Assembly (NCBI RefSeq): GCF_031877795.1
Contig: NC_133931.1
Location: 74,933,429 to 74,997,428 of the forward strand
DNA from: Strix aluco
Lineage: Eukaryota; Chordata; Aves; Strigiformes; Strigidae
Reading direction: 5' to 3'
Length of the DNA: 64,000 nucleotides
The number at the start of each line of letters is the position of its first letter. Within the stretch, counting starts at the first letter, position 1. Under the pieces are notes generated by a model that was not told the DNA's origin, ran no database searches, and worked only from the letters and a program-made list of their open reading frames with translations. Positions 48,598 to 62,945 of the stretch are shown piece by piece. A program made the translations under genes and the position numbers.

Positions 48598-50224
48598 CAA
48601 AATTGAATTGTGTGAAAACTATTCATGGTTATTTTATGTGTCTAGCACATATTAGAACATAGAAGTATAACCCTAAAATAGACAGCCAGTTAGGAGAGTA
48701 AGAAACAGTCTTTATATTTTGAAAGCTGGCTTTTAAAACTTTTACTGGACTTTTGGTCTACTGTGAGCTAACAGGTTTTCACAGATAAACCACTGAGGTT
48801 CCCTTGTATCACATTGTACATTACCTACCTGTAAAATGAGAGTAGGAAAGTAAGATCCCTACTAAAAGGACAAGGAAAGGAAGGAATAAAAATCATTGAA
48901 TAGCTGTCAGCCACATATTTCTTCTGCTATTCATTGTGAAAACATATGGTTCCATATAAATTTTGTGGATGATTCTAGCCTTTGTTTCTGTGTCTTTTTT
49001 TAATCTTCATGTTTCTAAGTCCTGATCCCTATAAAACCTCCCTAGTATTTTAAAACAGAAATGAATAATCTTTTTTATTTTGTACCCTTTGGGAGAAACA
49101 GATTGATTTTTTGGGGGGGTGGGGGATATTGGATTTACATTTGTGGAGAATTGGTGGAAAAAAGCTCAGCTGAAAGAAATGAATTTTGTATTTAGTGCTG
49201 AAAGTAATAAAGGGTCATTTCTCAGCTAAGCACCTGTGAAAATTCTGTGTCACATATTCACAAACCTCCTTCTGCAGCATAGAAAGTTTATTGATTCCAG
49301 TGAGAAGACATTACTGCTGGGATCTTGTTGTCACAATGTGAGAGCTGATGTCTGGCAGTTAGATCTGATCCCATGAAGGCCTCCAAAGACCATCAGATTG
49401 GCCTTAAACTGGAAACTGCCTGAATTTCAGATGCTGGAATTACATTTTCACAGAAGTAGTATAAGGCAAATTAACTGATGTTGATTAAGGATACACATAT
49501 ATATTAGTCTTCCTAAGGCTGGCTTTCAGCTGTATATAACATTTTTGTGTGCTTTATTATTCTTTTGAGCTTGAAATTTGACATGTAAGTTCTTCAGACA
49601 GAAACTCATACTTTAGATACTGAGCAAGTGTATCTCTTCTGACCAGAGAGAAAGAAAAGCCATTGTCTTATATAGAATTCTTATACAATCACATTTTATA
49701 ATACATCTAGTGATACTGGTTAGATATGAAAAAGCTGGAAGAACAAAGTCCTCAAGTCTGAGCTGTGGATTGCATCAGTCTGGGAAAAATTTGCTACTCT
49801 TCTTCACATTAAGGAGAGTTTAAAAACAGACTATATACAGGTATCTTGACTTTTTTTCTACAGTGAGCTGCTGGTTTGCCATGATTCCTGATAATGAGGT
49901 GCATCAAAGCTCTTTTAAGACACAGAGCTATAAAGTCTGGGCTCTCAGTTCAAATAACCAGTGTGAAATACCTTGAGGCACAAGATTTGAAGAACCTACA
50001 GAAACATGTGTGGAGACTTACATTGCACAGGCAGTGAGAACAGTCTCAAAAAAAGTTGTAGGTGGCATGCGCAGCATCCATATTCTTTATTTCCCTTCAG
50101 CTGGCTATGGTATTAACCATGCAGGAATACCAGGAAACACTAGTAGACAATCCAATAAAAGTGTCTGTATTATGACAATGTGATTTTGCTTGATACCAAT
50201 TCTAAGAAGGAACTGCAGATTACA

Positions 50225-50240
50225 GGTAGGTAGGTAGATA
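50225..50240 (+). repeat. GGTA microsatellite
   Basis: GGTAGGTAGGTAGATA, four tetramer units, the last imperfect. Confidence 0.6.
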
Positions 50241-52470
50241 GTTATTTAAATAAGCCATACTACTGCCTTAGAAAAAAAGCTTCAGAAACTGGAAAAGTGT
50301 CAGTCCTCTTGATAAAGAAGGTATCCTTAAGAAACTTCACACATCTGCATTCATAATGGTGTGGGTACTTCAGAAAAAGACTGTTGAAGTGATGGGGAGT
50401 AACACAGGTGCAAATTCACCTCATTCATTTTAGGCTGCTTTAAATATCTAACTTGAAATCTCACATGCACAAAATGCACACGTTCCCTATTTTTCAGAGA
50501 GACACCTACCTTTTCTCATTGACTGACAGAGGACTTGAGTTCCCAGTTTTGGTCTTCACGAATGAAACCAACATTCAAGATAAAAATAAAATAACGGGGA
50601 TAAATATTCTCCATTGTCTTGTAATGATTGCCTGATCTTTTTTTTTTTTTTTTTTCCCTGTGTGTGAGTCAAAAGATGAATTTTTTAACTGCCTACTGTG
50701 CAAGTTCAACTAGGAATCTGCTCTTCCTCTCGGTTACATCGTCATCAGTAATAAATATTCTGCAGCTGGAATTCATCTGACATTTGCTGGTGATATATGA
50801 GCCAGAGGGAAATCCTGTGCAATCTTTCAGAGCTGTCTTGGTTTTGCAGTGCTAACAGTAAAAAACGTTTGTTTTAGTCAGTAAAGTAAGCAGATATACA
50901 TCAAGTGCATATGGGGATTTGATCAGTTGGGTAAGAATATGGTATTTTTCATAATCATTTTTCAAGCGGTAACTGCATTTTAAAGCTTTGCATGTGGTGA
51001 CACAGCTAGCTTGACAGCATCACCACTTTAAGCCTTTTAACATCACTGCAGGATACATTAACACACCCAGCTTTGCCATAAAGGAGAGGATCACATTCAA
51101 ACCCTAAAGTAATAAACTAAGTGTTCCAACAAACATTGTCAGCAGCTAAACACCCACCCTCTGCTTGGGGTAAACGTTTCTAACCACTGAACTTCAACCT
51201 ACCTTCTCCTTAATTAACCAAGAAATACATTACAAAAGAGGGACAGTGTTACATATTAATGGCACTCTTGAAATTATATTTAGAGTACAAATTTGACATT
51301 GTAACCATGTGATATACAGAAAAAGAAAACAAACACTCTGAAATTTCAGAAGCATGCCATGGTTCAGCATATTTTGTCATAACACTAGAACCTAACATGA
51401 CATGCTTTAATTTAATTTTCTTAGCCTTAGATTTTCCAGACTTATTTTTCAGAGTGAAGAGTAGACGTTTTCCTGCCTGGCATAAGCAGATGTTTATGTG
51501 TATACTTATGTACCGTAGTTTTGTTAGTATCAATTTGCTTGGAAAAAACATGAGCTTGGCATACATTTGTAACCTAATTATGCTTTGAATGTAATAATTC
51601 ACTGAAAAACATAATTCCAGTCAATATGTTTTCAAGAATTCATCAAGAGCACAAGCCCTTTAGGTGTCTATCTGCTAAACATCCAGTTCATACTTGTTTA
51701 TGAATGACGTAAGATTCACACAGAGCAACATAAACTTTACAGCAATTCATTTTCATAGTAAAAATTTGCTAGTAAAGTAGTGTGAATTTTATTTCAGAGA
51801 GGACTAAATCTTTATGCATGCTTAAAATTACAGGATCTGCTTACAGGGTGCCAAGAATATAGACTTTGGAATCAGTTTTGTTACTAGAGCTGATGCACTG
51901 CTGGTGAAATAAGAGCTGGTCATCTGATGACTGTGCAGAGCTGTAGTGAAAAACCACAAAGAGTACAGTACTTCTGTGCTGTAACTGCTTAAACCCTGCT
52001 CAATTCTGAATACAGCAAGAATGCTCACCCATTTAGGTCAATATATCTGAGGAAATGTGCAATACTAACCAAAGTCTTTGTAGATGCTTACAGTGGAACA
52101 CTGGACATCAACAAATTATCTATTTTCTTTCCTGAAATCTGAGGCACCTGGGCTCTATTGCAGGTTCCCACATCCTTTCCTTTTCTCATTTTTAAATTCC
52201 TTTTTCCATAATTATTCTTAATTTTATTGTATTTGACTTTTTGTGGTCACAAGAGCTTGCCTGAGGAATTATGGAGAGAAAAACTAGAAAAATTCCTAAG
52301 GAATGCTGAGTCCAGCTATTATCTCCAAGGAAGATCATGCTGTGCTGTATCTAATTATGTTTCTCCAGCCTATTCTGGATTGCTGCTCTACCCAGGAATG
52401 GCATTTTACAACCTTCTCAGGCAATTTATTCTGCTTCCCATCCTTCAATATGAATACTATATGAGAATGT

Positions 52471-52499
52471 ATACATTACATATATACATATATATATAA
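52471..52499 (+). repeat. TA-rich simple repeat
   Basis: An alternating ATATATACATATATATATA tract; low complexity with no further role seen. Confidence 0.6.
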
Positions 52500-55400
52500 A
52501 TTCTACTGTAACTTCCTTTCTTTAAATGAGTCCTGTTATGTTTTGTTCTATCCCTAGTGACATGAAGAAAATGTTTACTCCATCCTCTTTATCAGTGGAA
52601 AGTACCAGTGCTCCATGTCTACCCCTTCATGGGTTTTTTTTAATCCTGTCTAACACAAGCCCAGCTATTTCATGAGTGACTGACTGCTTCGACTACTGAT
52701 CTGTTCTTGTGTGCTTGTCTTACGCACAGTTCTTTTTGGAATTGGAAAACTATGCTTTACTCTATAAATGGGTTTTCTTGCTAACATGACCTGAATAATG
52801 CCCAAGAGAATTCTTTGAAATGACCTTCTCATAACTAATTTTTGGTTTTATTTTAAAAGAACTTATAACCTTGTAGCAACAAATACAAAGTTGCCATTAG
52901 TAGTGACAGACCACAGGCTGTGCATTATGCACACAGCACATGCTTCGGTGCTTGTTGGACTCTATTTGGACTTCTCTTGGCCTTTCTGAAGCAGTGGTTT
53001 ATCTTGTGTAACTAACTGTTACCTCCTATGTTTAAGCTTTTTTACAGTTCTACAGTGTATATATGTTATAAACACGCAAAAGCATACACACTTTTTATAG
53101 AGAGAGAGATGTATAAATAACAGGTTGTAACAATAAGTACCTATTCTATGTAAATGAGCTATCCATAATCCCGGAATAAAATGCTGCATAGAGAATTATG
53201 GTCATGAGTCAGTAAGAGAGGCACAAGAGGGTATTGGAGACTCAGGGCTGTAAACAGCTCACCTAGGATGATTACTACTCATCAAAGAAAGGTAATCTTG
53301 GGAGTCAGCTAAAGTGACTTGAGGGGTAATGAAGGGAATTAAAATGAACAAGTATCCAATGCCATATATAGCAAAACTGGATGTAGAGTTGTAGACCATT
53401 GAAGAAAGAGCATAGTGGAGAGCATATTAGTAAATACACAAAAATTAGCCCAAGTGAACCCTATAATGAGGAAGAAGAAATCATCAGTGTCAGTGTCATA
53501 CTCTTCCCAGCACAGGACATGGGACACTTGACAGCTTGCCGCAGCTGAAGCCATTATTGACCAAGGAGCCAAAGAAGCAGTGAAAGGGTGAGCATATGGA
53601 CAAAGAAAGGCAGTAGACACTAAAAAGTTTGTGTGTCTGTGTCATTTTAACTACATGTAATTTGAATTATAAGTATTAGGATCACTGTAAGGACACTAAT
53701 AACAATTCTTTGTTTAGTCTGTTAAGATTTAATTGGACTAAGAGTATAATTCTTGGGTATGTTTCTTTTGTCCATAAAAAGATTTTAAGTCTATTAGACT
53801 GGTAAAAATTGAAGCACCCTGTGTAACTTGGTGCAACAAATTTATAATAGAATACATATGAAGCTAGGTATTTCCAACTTCTCAGCAGTTTTAAATTTAA
53901 TCAAAATAGAAAAACAAATATATTTCTCACCAATATTTTTATATTAGTCTTCATTAGTTAATGAAAGCAAGCAACATTTATTGGCTACTTAAAGCAAGCT
54001 AGTGAAAGTAAGCAAAGTTTTTGGATATGAACAACTCTTTCAGTCGAACATCGGAGCCACTTCAGAAGCAGCAAATTGAATTTTAAAGATCAAATAACTG
54101 TAACTGTGCAAAATGCTTTGTTTTCATTTATATAAAGTATTTTATTTCATAGTTCATTATAAATCAAGGCTGTGCTCACACTTACTATTTCAGTGCTCTC
54201 TTGTTGGGCCTGTTTGTAAAGGATGTTGATTACTTTAGTACATACAGGATCCAGATTAATTTATTTCTTGAAGTAGAGCTGACTGGAATTACCAGTTATC
54301 TTTTTGCAAATATTTGGTATATTCCACAGGTATTCTTAACTTTGAGATTGCTGCTTCTTATTTATCTTTGGGGTTTGAAAGCCTCCCTTACTGAAGCAGA
54401 AAGGCAATATCAATGAGTGATTATTTTTTGTGTGTTTTGTGAATGGGGGAACCATGACTTCTGCTTAGCTCTGCTACTAAGGACCCTGGAAGAGGGAGAA
54501 GATAATGCCAGACTGGGTGACCAGTAATTAAGTTGTCCAGTCTTGCTGTGTGTTATATTGAGCACTAGAGTAGATCTCTTCCTAGTAAATACTCATATAG
54601 CGTTAGAGTTAAGAGTCCTACTTTGATTACAACATCTGATGATTTAACTTGTACTGTTTTATGAGACATACTCCTGTAAGAATTAAATAACTGCAGGAGA
54701 GTTTGAGAGAAAAGAGTGTCATGAACATGGGAAAAAGCAGCCTTACCAGATTTACTTATATATATGTACATGGTCTTGAAAGACTGTGGTGGAGTATATG
54801 GCAGGTAAGGGTCACTATGTTTTTCTGCTGCTACACTGAGTGATATTGTTCCTACTGGTCTAAATACTGAAGCAGTGTGATTACTTGAATCTCTGCAACA
54901 TGGTATTTGCTAGTTCAAAGCTATACTCTTTTTGTTGAGCTCAATGTACTTTGAAATATAAGCTTTTGGCACCATACAAAAACAAAAGTTATGCTAACTT
55001 TCATGTACTAAACACAATGAAACTCACCTCTTTCACTTCAGAAGTCCTCAGTGTAGACATTCTGTCAATGCTACAAATTGAAGATCCCTTTATAATCACT
55101 GGAAACAAAAGATATAATTTAAATATTTGCTTTAAGATTAATTACATCTTTATTGATCATGGACTCATTCTTATTGACTCTAAAAGAAGCTTGGGGTGAG
55201 TAGTTCAGATACAGATCTCTGGCTGAATATTCCTACAGTGTTCAGATAACTCATTACACTCAAGATATTGTGTCAACAAAACAGAAACACACCTGACATA
55301 CAAAGCTAAGAATTTAAGATATCTTAAAAGTCTAATCAAATAATTATTAGTACAGATCTAATTAGTACATGGGAAAAAAAAAAAAAAAGAAAGAAAATAA

Positions 55401-58400
55401 AGAAAAGAAACTATTACAGAAAAATGTTTAACAATAAATAAAACCAATAAGAACTAGAAAGTTATGCACACTTTCCAGTGTCTACCTCTTTTCTCTGCTG
55501 TTATGCTTACCCATCCAGAGCTCTCCAAGTCCTAGGGTCAATGGCTTCAGTCTTAATGGAGGTGGAAGAGAGGATTCACAGGGAGCTGAGTGTCCCAAAC
55601 TCTTCACTAGGACAGTGATACTGTTGATAGGGTTTCTTTCACTTTTTTACCAGAAAAAGTGTGAAATTGATAACAATGACATCTTTTTCCTCATTCTAGG
55701 GTCTGCTTGGCACTGATTTTATATGTTTTCTAACATGCTTTACACCCTGATCTTCCTTGGTCTGCAAGTCCATGTGACACTCAAGTTTCCTATATATAAT
55801 GTGTTTTAGATATGTTGAATACTTGTTCCCTGTCCTCTTTGTTACCCTTAAATTGGTTTTATCCAGTTCTCATGGTTGCATTTCTTTATCTGCCCTTTGG
55901 TGAGTTGTTTCTAGTTCTGGAGCCTTCAACATCATCTTGTCTCTTACCATCCCATTCTTGCACTCCCCCACACTGCATCACTTGTCCTCCCTTTCAAGGT
56001 CTCTGCTGTCATACCAGGTCTGTGTTTCTCTACATCGCGTCATTATGCCGCAGTTCTGAATATTCTAGTTTACACAGAATAGCTGTTTGTTACTATGTTG
56101 TACATAAAAATTATGGTTACACCATAAAAAGATAAGACATAAAATAAATTAGGCATGGCCACCTGGTCATTAGAGAAATTGTTGTTGCAGCTAAATATTG
56201 CAAAACAAAGTTCCAGGCAGACAAAAAACAAGTTTGGATAAAGTGTGTCTGAGGGGCCTCAGCCCTGAGGACTTTCAGTGTCAGTGACCTGCTCCTAACC
56301 ACAGCATATTCCTTTACCAGGCTACAGGGCTGCAGGTCCCTTCCAGCAATAGCCATGGTATCAATGGCAGGAGGACCAGGAGTGTTAGCAGCAGGACAAT
56401 ATTTGGCTACTTGGGCCACTTGGATTGGTGACATCTAGAATAATAACGATATCGAACTTCTATCTGGGGTTTTCAGAAATGGATTTGCCTACTGTATAAA
56501 TATTGAATAGGTTGCAATGTCGTATTACACTAGAAGAAGCTGACGATTTCTATTTACTCACTAGTTGCTGAGCTTCTCATTGCACAGATTGCACAATATT
56601 AGCTCCATTCATCCATGGCATCCTGCAAATGAGACCACATGACTATTGCCAATAGTTTGAACATGAAGGAACTTCTTACCTGTGACGGTGTGATGAAAAG
56701 ATGTGGGAAAAGTAGGAACTGTATTGATAAAGTTATGTTAAAACCAGATGGACTTTAGAAGAGTGCTTTAGTTAGTTTAAACAGATCTACCCCATGTATG
56801 ATGAAAAAATCTGATTCTGAGCTCTAAAGAGAAAAATAATACCTTACTGTGCCAGGCATTTATAACGTGAACTTCAGAAAGGAACAATGTAGGAAGGGGA
56901 AAATGAGACTGTTTTCTTCTCCTATTGACTGCTGGCCAACAGTATCAGCAGGTTTCTGTGAAATAAGGAGTCCCAAATGATTGCAGAAAGGAAAGAGTTT
57001 GAGTGGGGACATTTATGGATGAAAAGATGGTGTAGTGAGAGGATGACAAGAGCTATTAAACTGCTGCAGTACGCACTATCAACAAAGGAAGGACACAAGT
57101 CCCTTTTAGAGCGTTCCTGGCTTGCTCAGCAAGGATGTTGCACAGCAAGAGGTGGTGTGTTACAGCCAGCAGCTGAAGGAGACTGACACACAGCAGCCAC
57201 TGTAGGATGCTGATGACTGTTGGCGGGTCCATAGGCCCATTTGAAAATCCAGAGAATATGTGCCAAAATTTATTTGGTCTGAAACATCTATTTTGTAGTT
57301 TCTCTTTTCTCTTAATAATTTGATTCATTCCCAGTTAGAAAAAAATATTGTCTCCTTGCAGGACACAATTGAAGAAAGGCTACAGAAAACTATTAAAAGT
57401 CTTAAAATTCTTTATGCTGTGGCAAATCAAATATCAAATAGTGTATTCTGACTTTATAGAAAGTAAGCACCATGGAGCTTGGAACTGTGATGCTATCAGG
57501 GGCTACCCTTACATTATTAACCCTCTTGTGTGTGTTAAAACTTGTTTCTGGGGATTTTCTAAAGATCTTGAATGAGAGTATGTGTGAAGAAATAATCATT
57601 AGAAACTGGTACAATCTAGAAGTGTTTATTCCTACATTAGGGAAAAAAAAAAGAGCACAGAATAGGGATGATGCTTCTGCCAGCCACCTATGTAAGCAAT
57701 TATAATGGAAAGTGCATCTGAAGCAATTTAAATCCTTCAATTGAAGTTCTTATCTACTCTCTACTTAGAACCACTGCAGTAAAATTAAACGTATTTCTTT
57801 ACCATATTTGAAAAGATTTTTACCCCAAATAAAAATCCAATTTGATTCATAAAATAACAACGCTCTTTTACATAACTTGATGGCTTTTATTTTTGGTAAG
57901 ATTTTTTTCAATTTAATCACCCATGTTAATATTCATAAAATATACGAATGGGTGAATGAATGACTAAAATCTGCTTGTTAATAAAATAAAAGTCAGCATC
58001 ATTTGTAGCTACACATTCTACACCCTTGATACAGAAAATAAAAGTAATTTTACTGATCATTTTCCCCATCTGCATTAGATGTTCATATGTTATTATAAAG
58101 AATATGTTCAAAGACCTACAATTCTCTTTAAAGTCAGTTTTTCTAAAAATAGAAATATATTAAATCCTTTGGAAAATGTTTACATATGAAAATTGTCAAA
58201 TTTACAAGTAAATGCGTGTCCTGTGTGTTTCTTACATTAAAATTTAAGTGTGGCAGTGATAAATAAATACATCCAGGGTTAATGAACTTTGTAAAACATC
58301 ACTAAAATGGCAATGCATTGGCTCAGTTATAGTTAAATCTGTGAACAGCCATTATGTTAATGAAATCATTAGAGCTCTGTTCGTTGAAATGTTACTTGAA

Positions 58401-59503
58401 AAGCTGTTTCACAAAGCTTTTCACATTGTGAAAATGAGACAGAGCCTGAAAATATTCATCCTCAGGCATAAAGGGCTGGGAAGGAGATAATACAAGAGGC
58501 AGATATCAGAACTCTGTTTGCTTCTGAAGGTCTACATTCATAGTGGTATTAAGTGGCCAGCAAAAATATATTGGGTGGTTTCATTGTAAAATCCAATGAA
58601 GCATAAACTCATTTCCAAATTGGGGATTCTTTTTTTTTATTTTTCATGGTCCAGTGTTTGATTCCCTACCAATATAACCTGGCACTGGTACTTTCCATTC
58701 TGTCCCCTAATTTTTGCTAACTACTTTAAGAGTTTAATTATTATTTAAAAAAAACCCCACAGCAACTATGATGACATTACAGTATAGTGCGTATAACCAC
58801 AATACTCCAATCTTCCACCTCTGTGTGCAAAAATGTCTTTAGAGGTACACAAGTGTTATTCACAAAAAATGTGTGGTTTTGACACCTCTTGCCACTACAC
58901 CTCTGAATAATTGACTGCCATGTGCAATTCCTTCTTTGGCAGTGAGTAAGATTGAAAAATCTCCAATTTTGCAGAGACACGAGCATTCTCATTAAAGTAA
59001 AGCAAAAATATCTGAAGACTTGAGATTTTAAAACTGAAAATGTTGCTTAATATTTTCTGCTTCTTTCTCCTTTTGTCACCAGCTTATGGGACATGCCTGC
59101 CCTTACTGGTTATTCTTGAGTCTTAAACAGCTTCCTCTTTTTAGTGATTCAATCTCAGCCAGGCACCAGGAAAGCACCAGAATTGTTCTGTTGAGGGCTC
59201 AGAAAAGATGTGATGGTATACTCTGTATATGGTCATGGTACGACGGATCAGACTTGATTATGTACCTTGAACTGCAAAAATGCACATAATATGATTAATA
59301 TAGTAGTGGTATGTACTTGTCCATGTAATTTGTTTTAATTTTGCTATTGAAAGAACGCTGTAAAAATCTACACAAGAAACCCCCCACCCCGAGGTGTTTC
59401 CAAAGAGGGAAGGGAGGAATCACAGCAGTGTAAAGGCAATTTGTTCTTTCAAAGGTCTGGAGGCACTTTAAGACTTTGGAGGTACAAAGTATCAGAAATG
59501 TTG

Positions 59504-59543
59504 TCTTAATCATTCTTAATCAGCATCTTAATCATTCTTAATC
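59504..59543 (+). repeat. 22-bp tandem duplication, 1.8 copies
   Basis: TCTTAATCATTCTTAATC occurs twice in tandem with AGCA between the copies, giving four TTAATC motifs in 40 bases. TAATC is a bicoid/OTX-type homeodomain core, but a simple slippage duplication is enough to explain it. Confidence 0.7.
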
Positions 59544-61474
59544 TGATCTTTGCCCATTAAAAACCAGTTTCATATGACTCCTGGTCTTGAATTTCACCAA
59601 GTGCTGTTGGAAGCTCAATCAACCATTAAGATTTTTGATTGCAATACTTTTACTAATCTTACTCAAACAGAATTTGGAGGCCAAACAAATGTAAATATAG
59701 GTTTATTAGCTGAACTACAGGAATTTTAGTATTCTATTCTCTCCTATGTGCTCCTTTTGCCATCTGTCTCTGAAGTATAGGGAACTTACTCATACCTGTC
59801 ATATTGTTTCTCTATGGATTCTCCAAAGTCAAAGGGAATCTACAACATTGTAAAGCGGCCTACATTGTGTTGAGTGTAATGCCCTTTGTTATGCTGTGTA
59901 ACAGGGTCTGCCCACCATGGGGGTTATGCTGTAACTTATGATTTCAAGGACATGAAGATGTCATCCAACTGGGCAAACCAGGGGGACTTCAGAATTTTGT
60001 AATAAATTGTACAACTACATCTAAGAGAATGTAAATATCAATATTTCTTCCTAGGTTGACTTGTCACAGCTTTTTTCAGTGAGCATCTCAATGTCTTATT
60101 AAAATGAGTGCAGACTGCATTTGCTTCACTGTTATGAAAAACAGAGGCCACATTTACAAGCCCAGATGAGGATTTAAGAAATTAACTTTGGCACTCAGAC
60201 TGGTTTATTTGTTTATGGATAGAAATGTGCAGGCTGAAAGTGTAACAGCAATATAAAATGTTATGTACAGATAAGCAAGCTAAATTGTGATTATTATGAG
60301 ATTCAGCAGACTCAGCTATGTGGTTTCTTTGCTCTCTGGGGTTGTTACAGGTGAATAGCTAATGGCAAAATTTGACCCATTAGCTCACCCTTTCAGTAAA
60401 ATCTATATCTGTATTCATAATATATGTGTGCTTACTTTTCTTTTCCTAATGTCTCAGTATAGTGTTGCATTAATGCTAGGTACTCATAGGAATATATGAT
60501 AGCCTGATATTGGCAGCAATATACTGTTTGCAGCTAACATAGCTGTGATGAGTCAGGGCAACAGTCATCAATACTGTAAATTATTGCTTTTATCACTGTA
60601 ACCATGCTGTCGCTTACTCTTTTGTACTTCTGTCAATGCTTAACTTATGCTCCCAAATTCACGAACTCTTCTGTACTACAAAATTCATAGAAACCAATGA
60701 AAAACATATTGGTATCATTCATTGGATATAAACTCAAAATAAAAATAAACCAGAACAGGCTGGCCTTTTCTTTGAAAGCCTTTCTGGAGTGCCACAGAAA
60801 CTGAAAAAAGAACAGAATTCCCCCAAATCCTTATACATATTTAAACTGTGAGATTGTCTTTTGCTCTGCAGCATTGGAGTGGAAAACCCAAAGCCCCAGC
60901 ATCTTCAAAAGATATTTTTTTCAGCACACAGTGAAAGGTAGAGAAGAGATAAGTGCAGAGCTGATGTGGTACAAGGCAACTCTGTGCATAGACATATTGC
61001 TCATTGCTATTCAACTTTTTGGGGTCTCTTACCAAAGCAACCTCACAATTTTCAAGATTAAGAGCTTCCACTAGACACAGGATGTATCACAGCAGCATTT
61101 TTTTGCTGTGGTGTTTAGACACATTGGTTTAATTGAGGCATTGACCCACTTCTGAGTGATGCGGAAACTTCAGACTGAATGTTATTAAAGGTGATCCTTC
61201 ATTAGTTATATCTGATACATTATTGTTAGTTATTACCTTTTGAGCTCAACTGTGGTCCCAATACTTGAGCAAGATTTAGATAGGTATAGCCCTTGATTAT
61301 TGCAATATGAGGTTCTATCCCCAAAACCCCACCATGTTTCATGAGAATTGGACATAGAAGTAATATTTTTACTCCTGTTTCAGAGCAAAAGCCATGAATT
61401 AGTTTTTCAGAAACTAAATTAGCACAATGAAAAAACCCTCAGTACATCCTTCCCTCTCAGTCTGCTAGTCTGGC

Positions 61475-61655
61475 TCCTGAGGGTAAGGTGCTGGCCTTGA
61501 AATGAGAAAGTCTGAGCTCAGCTCCTTTTCCTGTTAGCAGGCGCTATCATGACCTTGAGTAAATGCCTCTCTCCTTTAGTTTTAATGTCTGTTAAGTATA
61601 GCTAATTATCTTCACACCCTTCAGTGGAGAGGATTGATAAACATATGTGACAGTC
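61475..61655 (+). mobile_element. MIR/CORE-type SINE remnant, nearly full length
   Basis: GGTAAGGTGCTGGCCTTGAA, GTCTGAGCTCAGCTCC, CATGACCTTGAGTAAATGCC, CTCTCTCCTTTAGTTTTAAT and GTCTGTTAAGTATAGCTAAT follow in order the tRNA-like head, the GACCTTGGGCAAGT block and the TCTGTAAAATGGGGATAATA block of MIR-like SINEs. Divergence is high, as expected for an old insertion. Confidence 0.6.
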
Positions 61656-61975
61656 TACACTGTGGAGCTATATAATTTTATTATTTCAAAGAAGTCATAT
61701 ATCCAAGGACCAAAAATTACTACCCCTTCATTGTCTTTTAGAAAAGAGTTAAATAGGAAGGAAAATAAAGCCCTCCTTTCCTGGATCTTTGCACAAAACA
61801 TCCCTGTATGATCCTGCACTGTTGCAGTCAATGGCAAAATTCTCATGGACCACAAGGTAACTAGGATTTGTCTCAGGATTTTTAACATAACAGGAGACTT
61901 CACAGACTTGACCTAATACTGAAGTCTAAAGCCCTAGTGAAACAAGAGGAGCAGCCTGCAGCTACCCTTGTTTAA

Positions 61976-62036
61976 AGAAAAAAGAAGAAGAAGAAAAAAA
62001 AAAGGATGAAAGAAGAAGGATGACGAAGAAGGAGGT
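61976..62036 (+). repeat. AAG/GAAGGA purine-rich simple repeat
   Basis: An interrupted AAGAAG and AAGGATGA purine run of about 60 bases, nearly free of pyrimidines. Such tracts can form triplexes but are common low-complexity DNA. Confidence 0.8.
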
Positions 62037-62839
62037 TTATCCGGAATGGACAAAGGGAGAATGCCCCAAAGATCCTGCTCAAAATATTCAGGCTGTGCAC
62101 AATACAGCTATAAATTGCTAAAAGATAGGCTTTCTTGCGAGATCTCTTGCACTTCCCACTTCTTACTAAGCTGGAAATACCCTAAGGACAGCTTTCAATA
62201 CAGATGAAGTATTTTGTCATTTTTGTACCTGGGAATCAGAGCAGGAAATATACAGCAGCAAAGCAACCATTACAGATTCACAGTAATAACAATACATTAA
62301 TAATAGTAATAATAAAGAATTCCTGTAGCAAACCTCTCTTTGGATGACCTGCTCATAGTATGCACTGAAACCCCTTAAAGAAACTGCAAATATTGTAGTG
62401 CTGTATTCCATCGTGACTGAACTTTGTGTCTTGGAAAGTCCTATGCCATAGGAGAAGGCTGTTAGCTGTAGGCTTGCTTTTTAATATGACATCTTTTTCC
62501 TTTAATATAAATTTTGAAATTCTGCTCGAAGAATGCTTCCAGGGGTACAGGCAATATAGGTGTATTGTTTCTATTTATACAGAGAAAAGATTAATACTTG
62601 AGTTGACATGAATAATGCAGCCCTTCCAGTAAAGCAGGGTTAGTAATGTGTCTTTCCATCAGTCAGCAGAAATAAAAGACACAAAGAACAGTCATCAACT
62701 GGAGATACGACAGAGTGTGCTAGCATTCTCTTCCGGTCTGTTGCACAGACCTTCAGGCAGATATTGTGCATGTGGAAGAGCAGATGGACCATAACCCTGC
62801 ATGTTGTCCCACACCAGATAATGCACACCCATCGTTGCT

Positions 62840-62945
62840 CAGTTTAAGAAGAGTAAATAGAAAAAGGAAGTGTTATCACCTGCATCTTACAGCAGGGAAG
62901 AAGTTTGAGAATCTGGTATTTGCTGAGGTCATACCAAAGATTTGG
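62840..62945 (-). mobile_element. MIR/CORE-type SINE fragment
   Basis: The plus strand reads GTTATCACCTGCATCTTACA, GCAGGGAAGAAGTTTGAGA, then GAGGTCATACCAAAG, the reverse-oriented MIR pattern (CCCATTTTACAGATGAGGAA ... AAGGTCACACAG). It is a short, decayed fragment. Confidence 0.5.

Larger units (their letters stand above)
47761..61474. other. Intergenic DNA upstream of VSTM2A, distal
   Basis: AT-rich unique sequence with the homopolymers and microsatellites listed separately. The segment 58200-58460 has no simple repeats and many TAAT/ATTA-type motifs and looks like possible conserved non-coding DNA. No gene is recognised. Confidence 0.5.
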
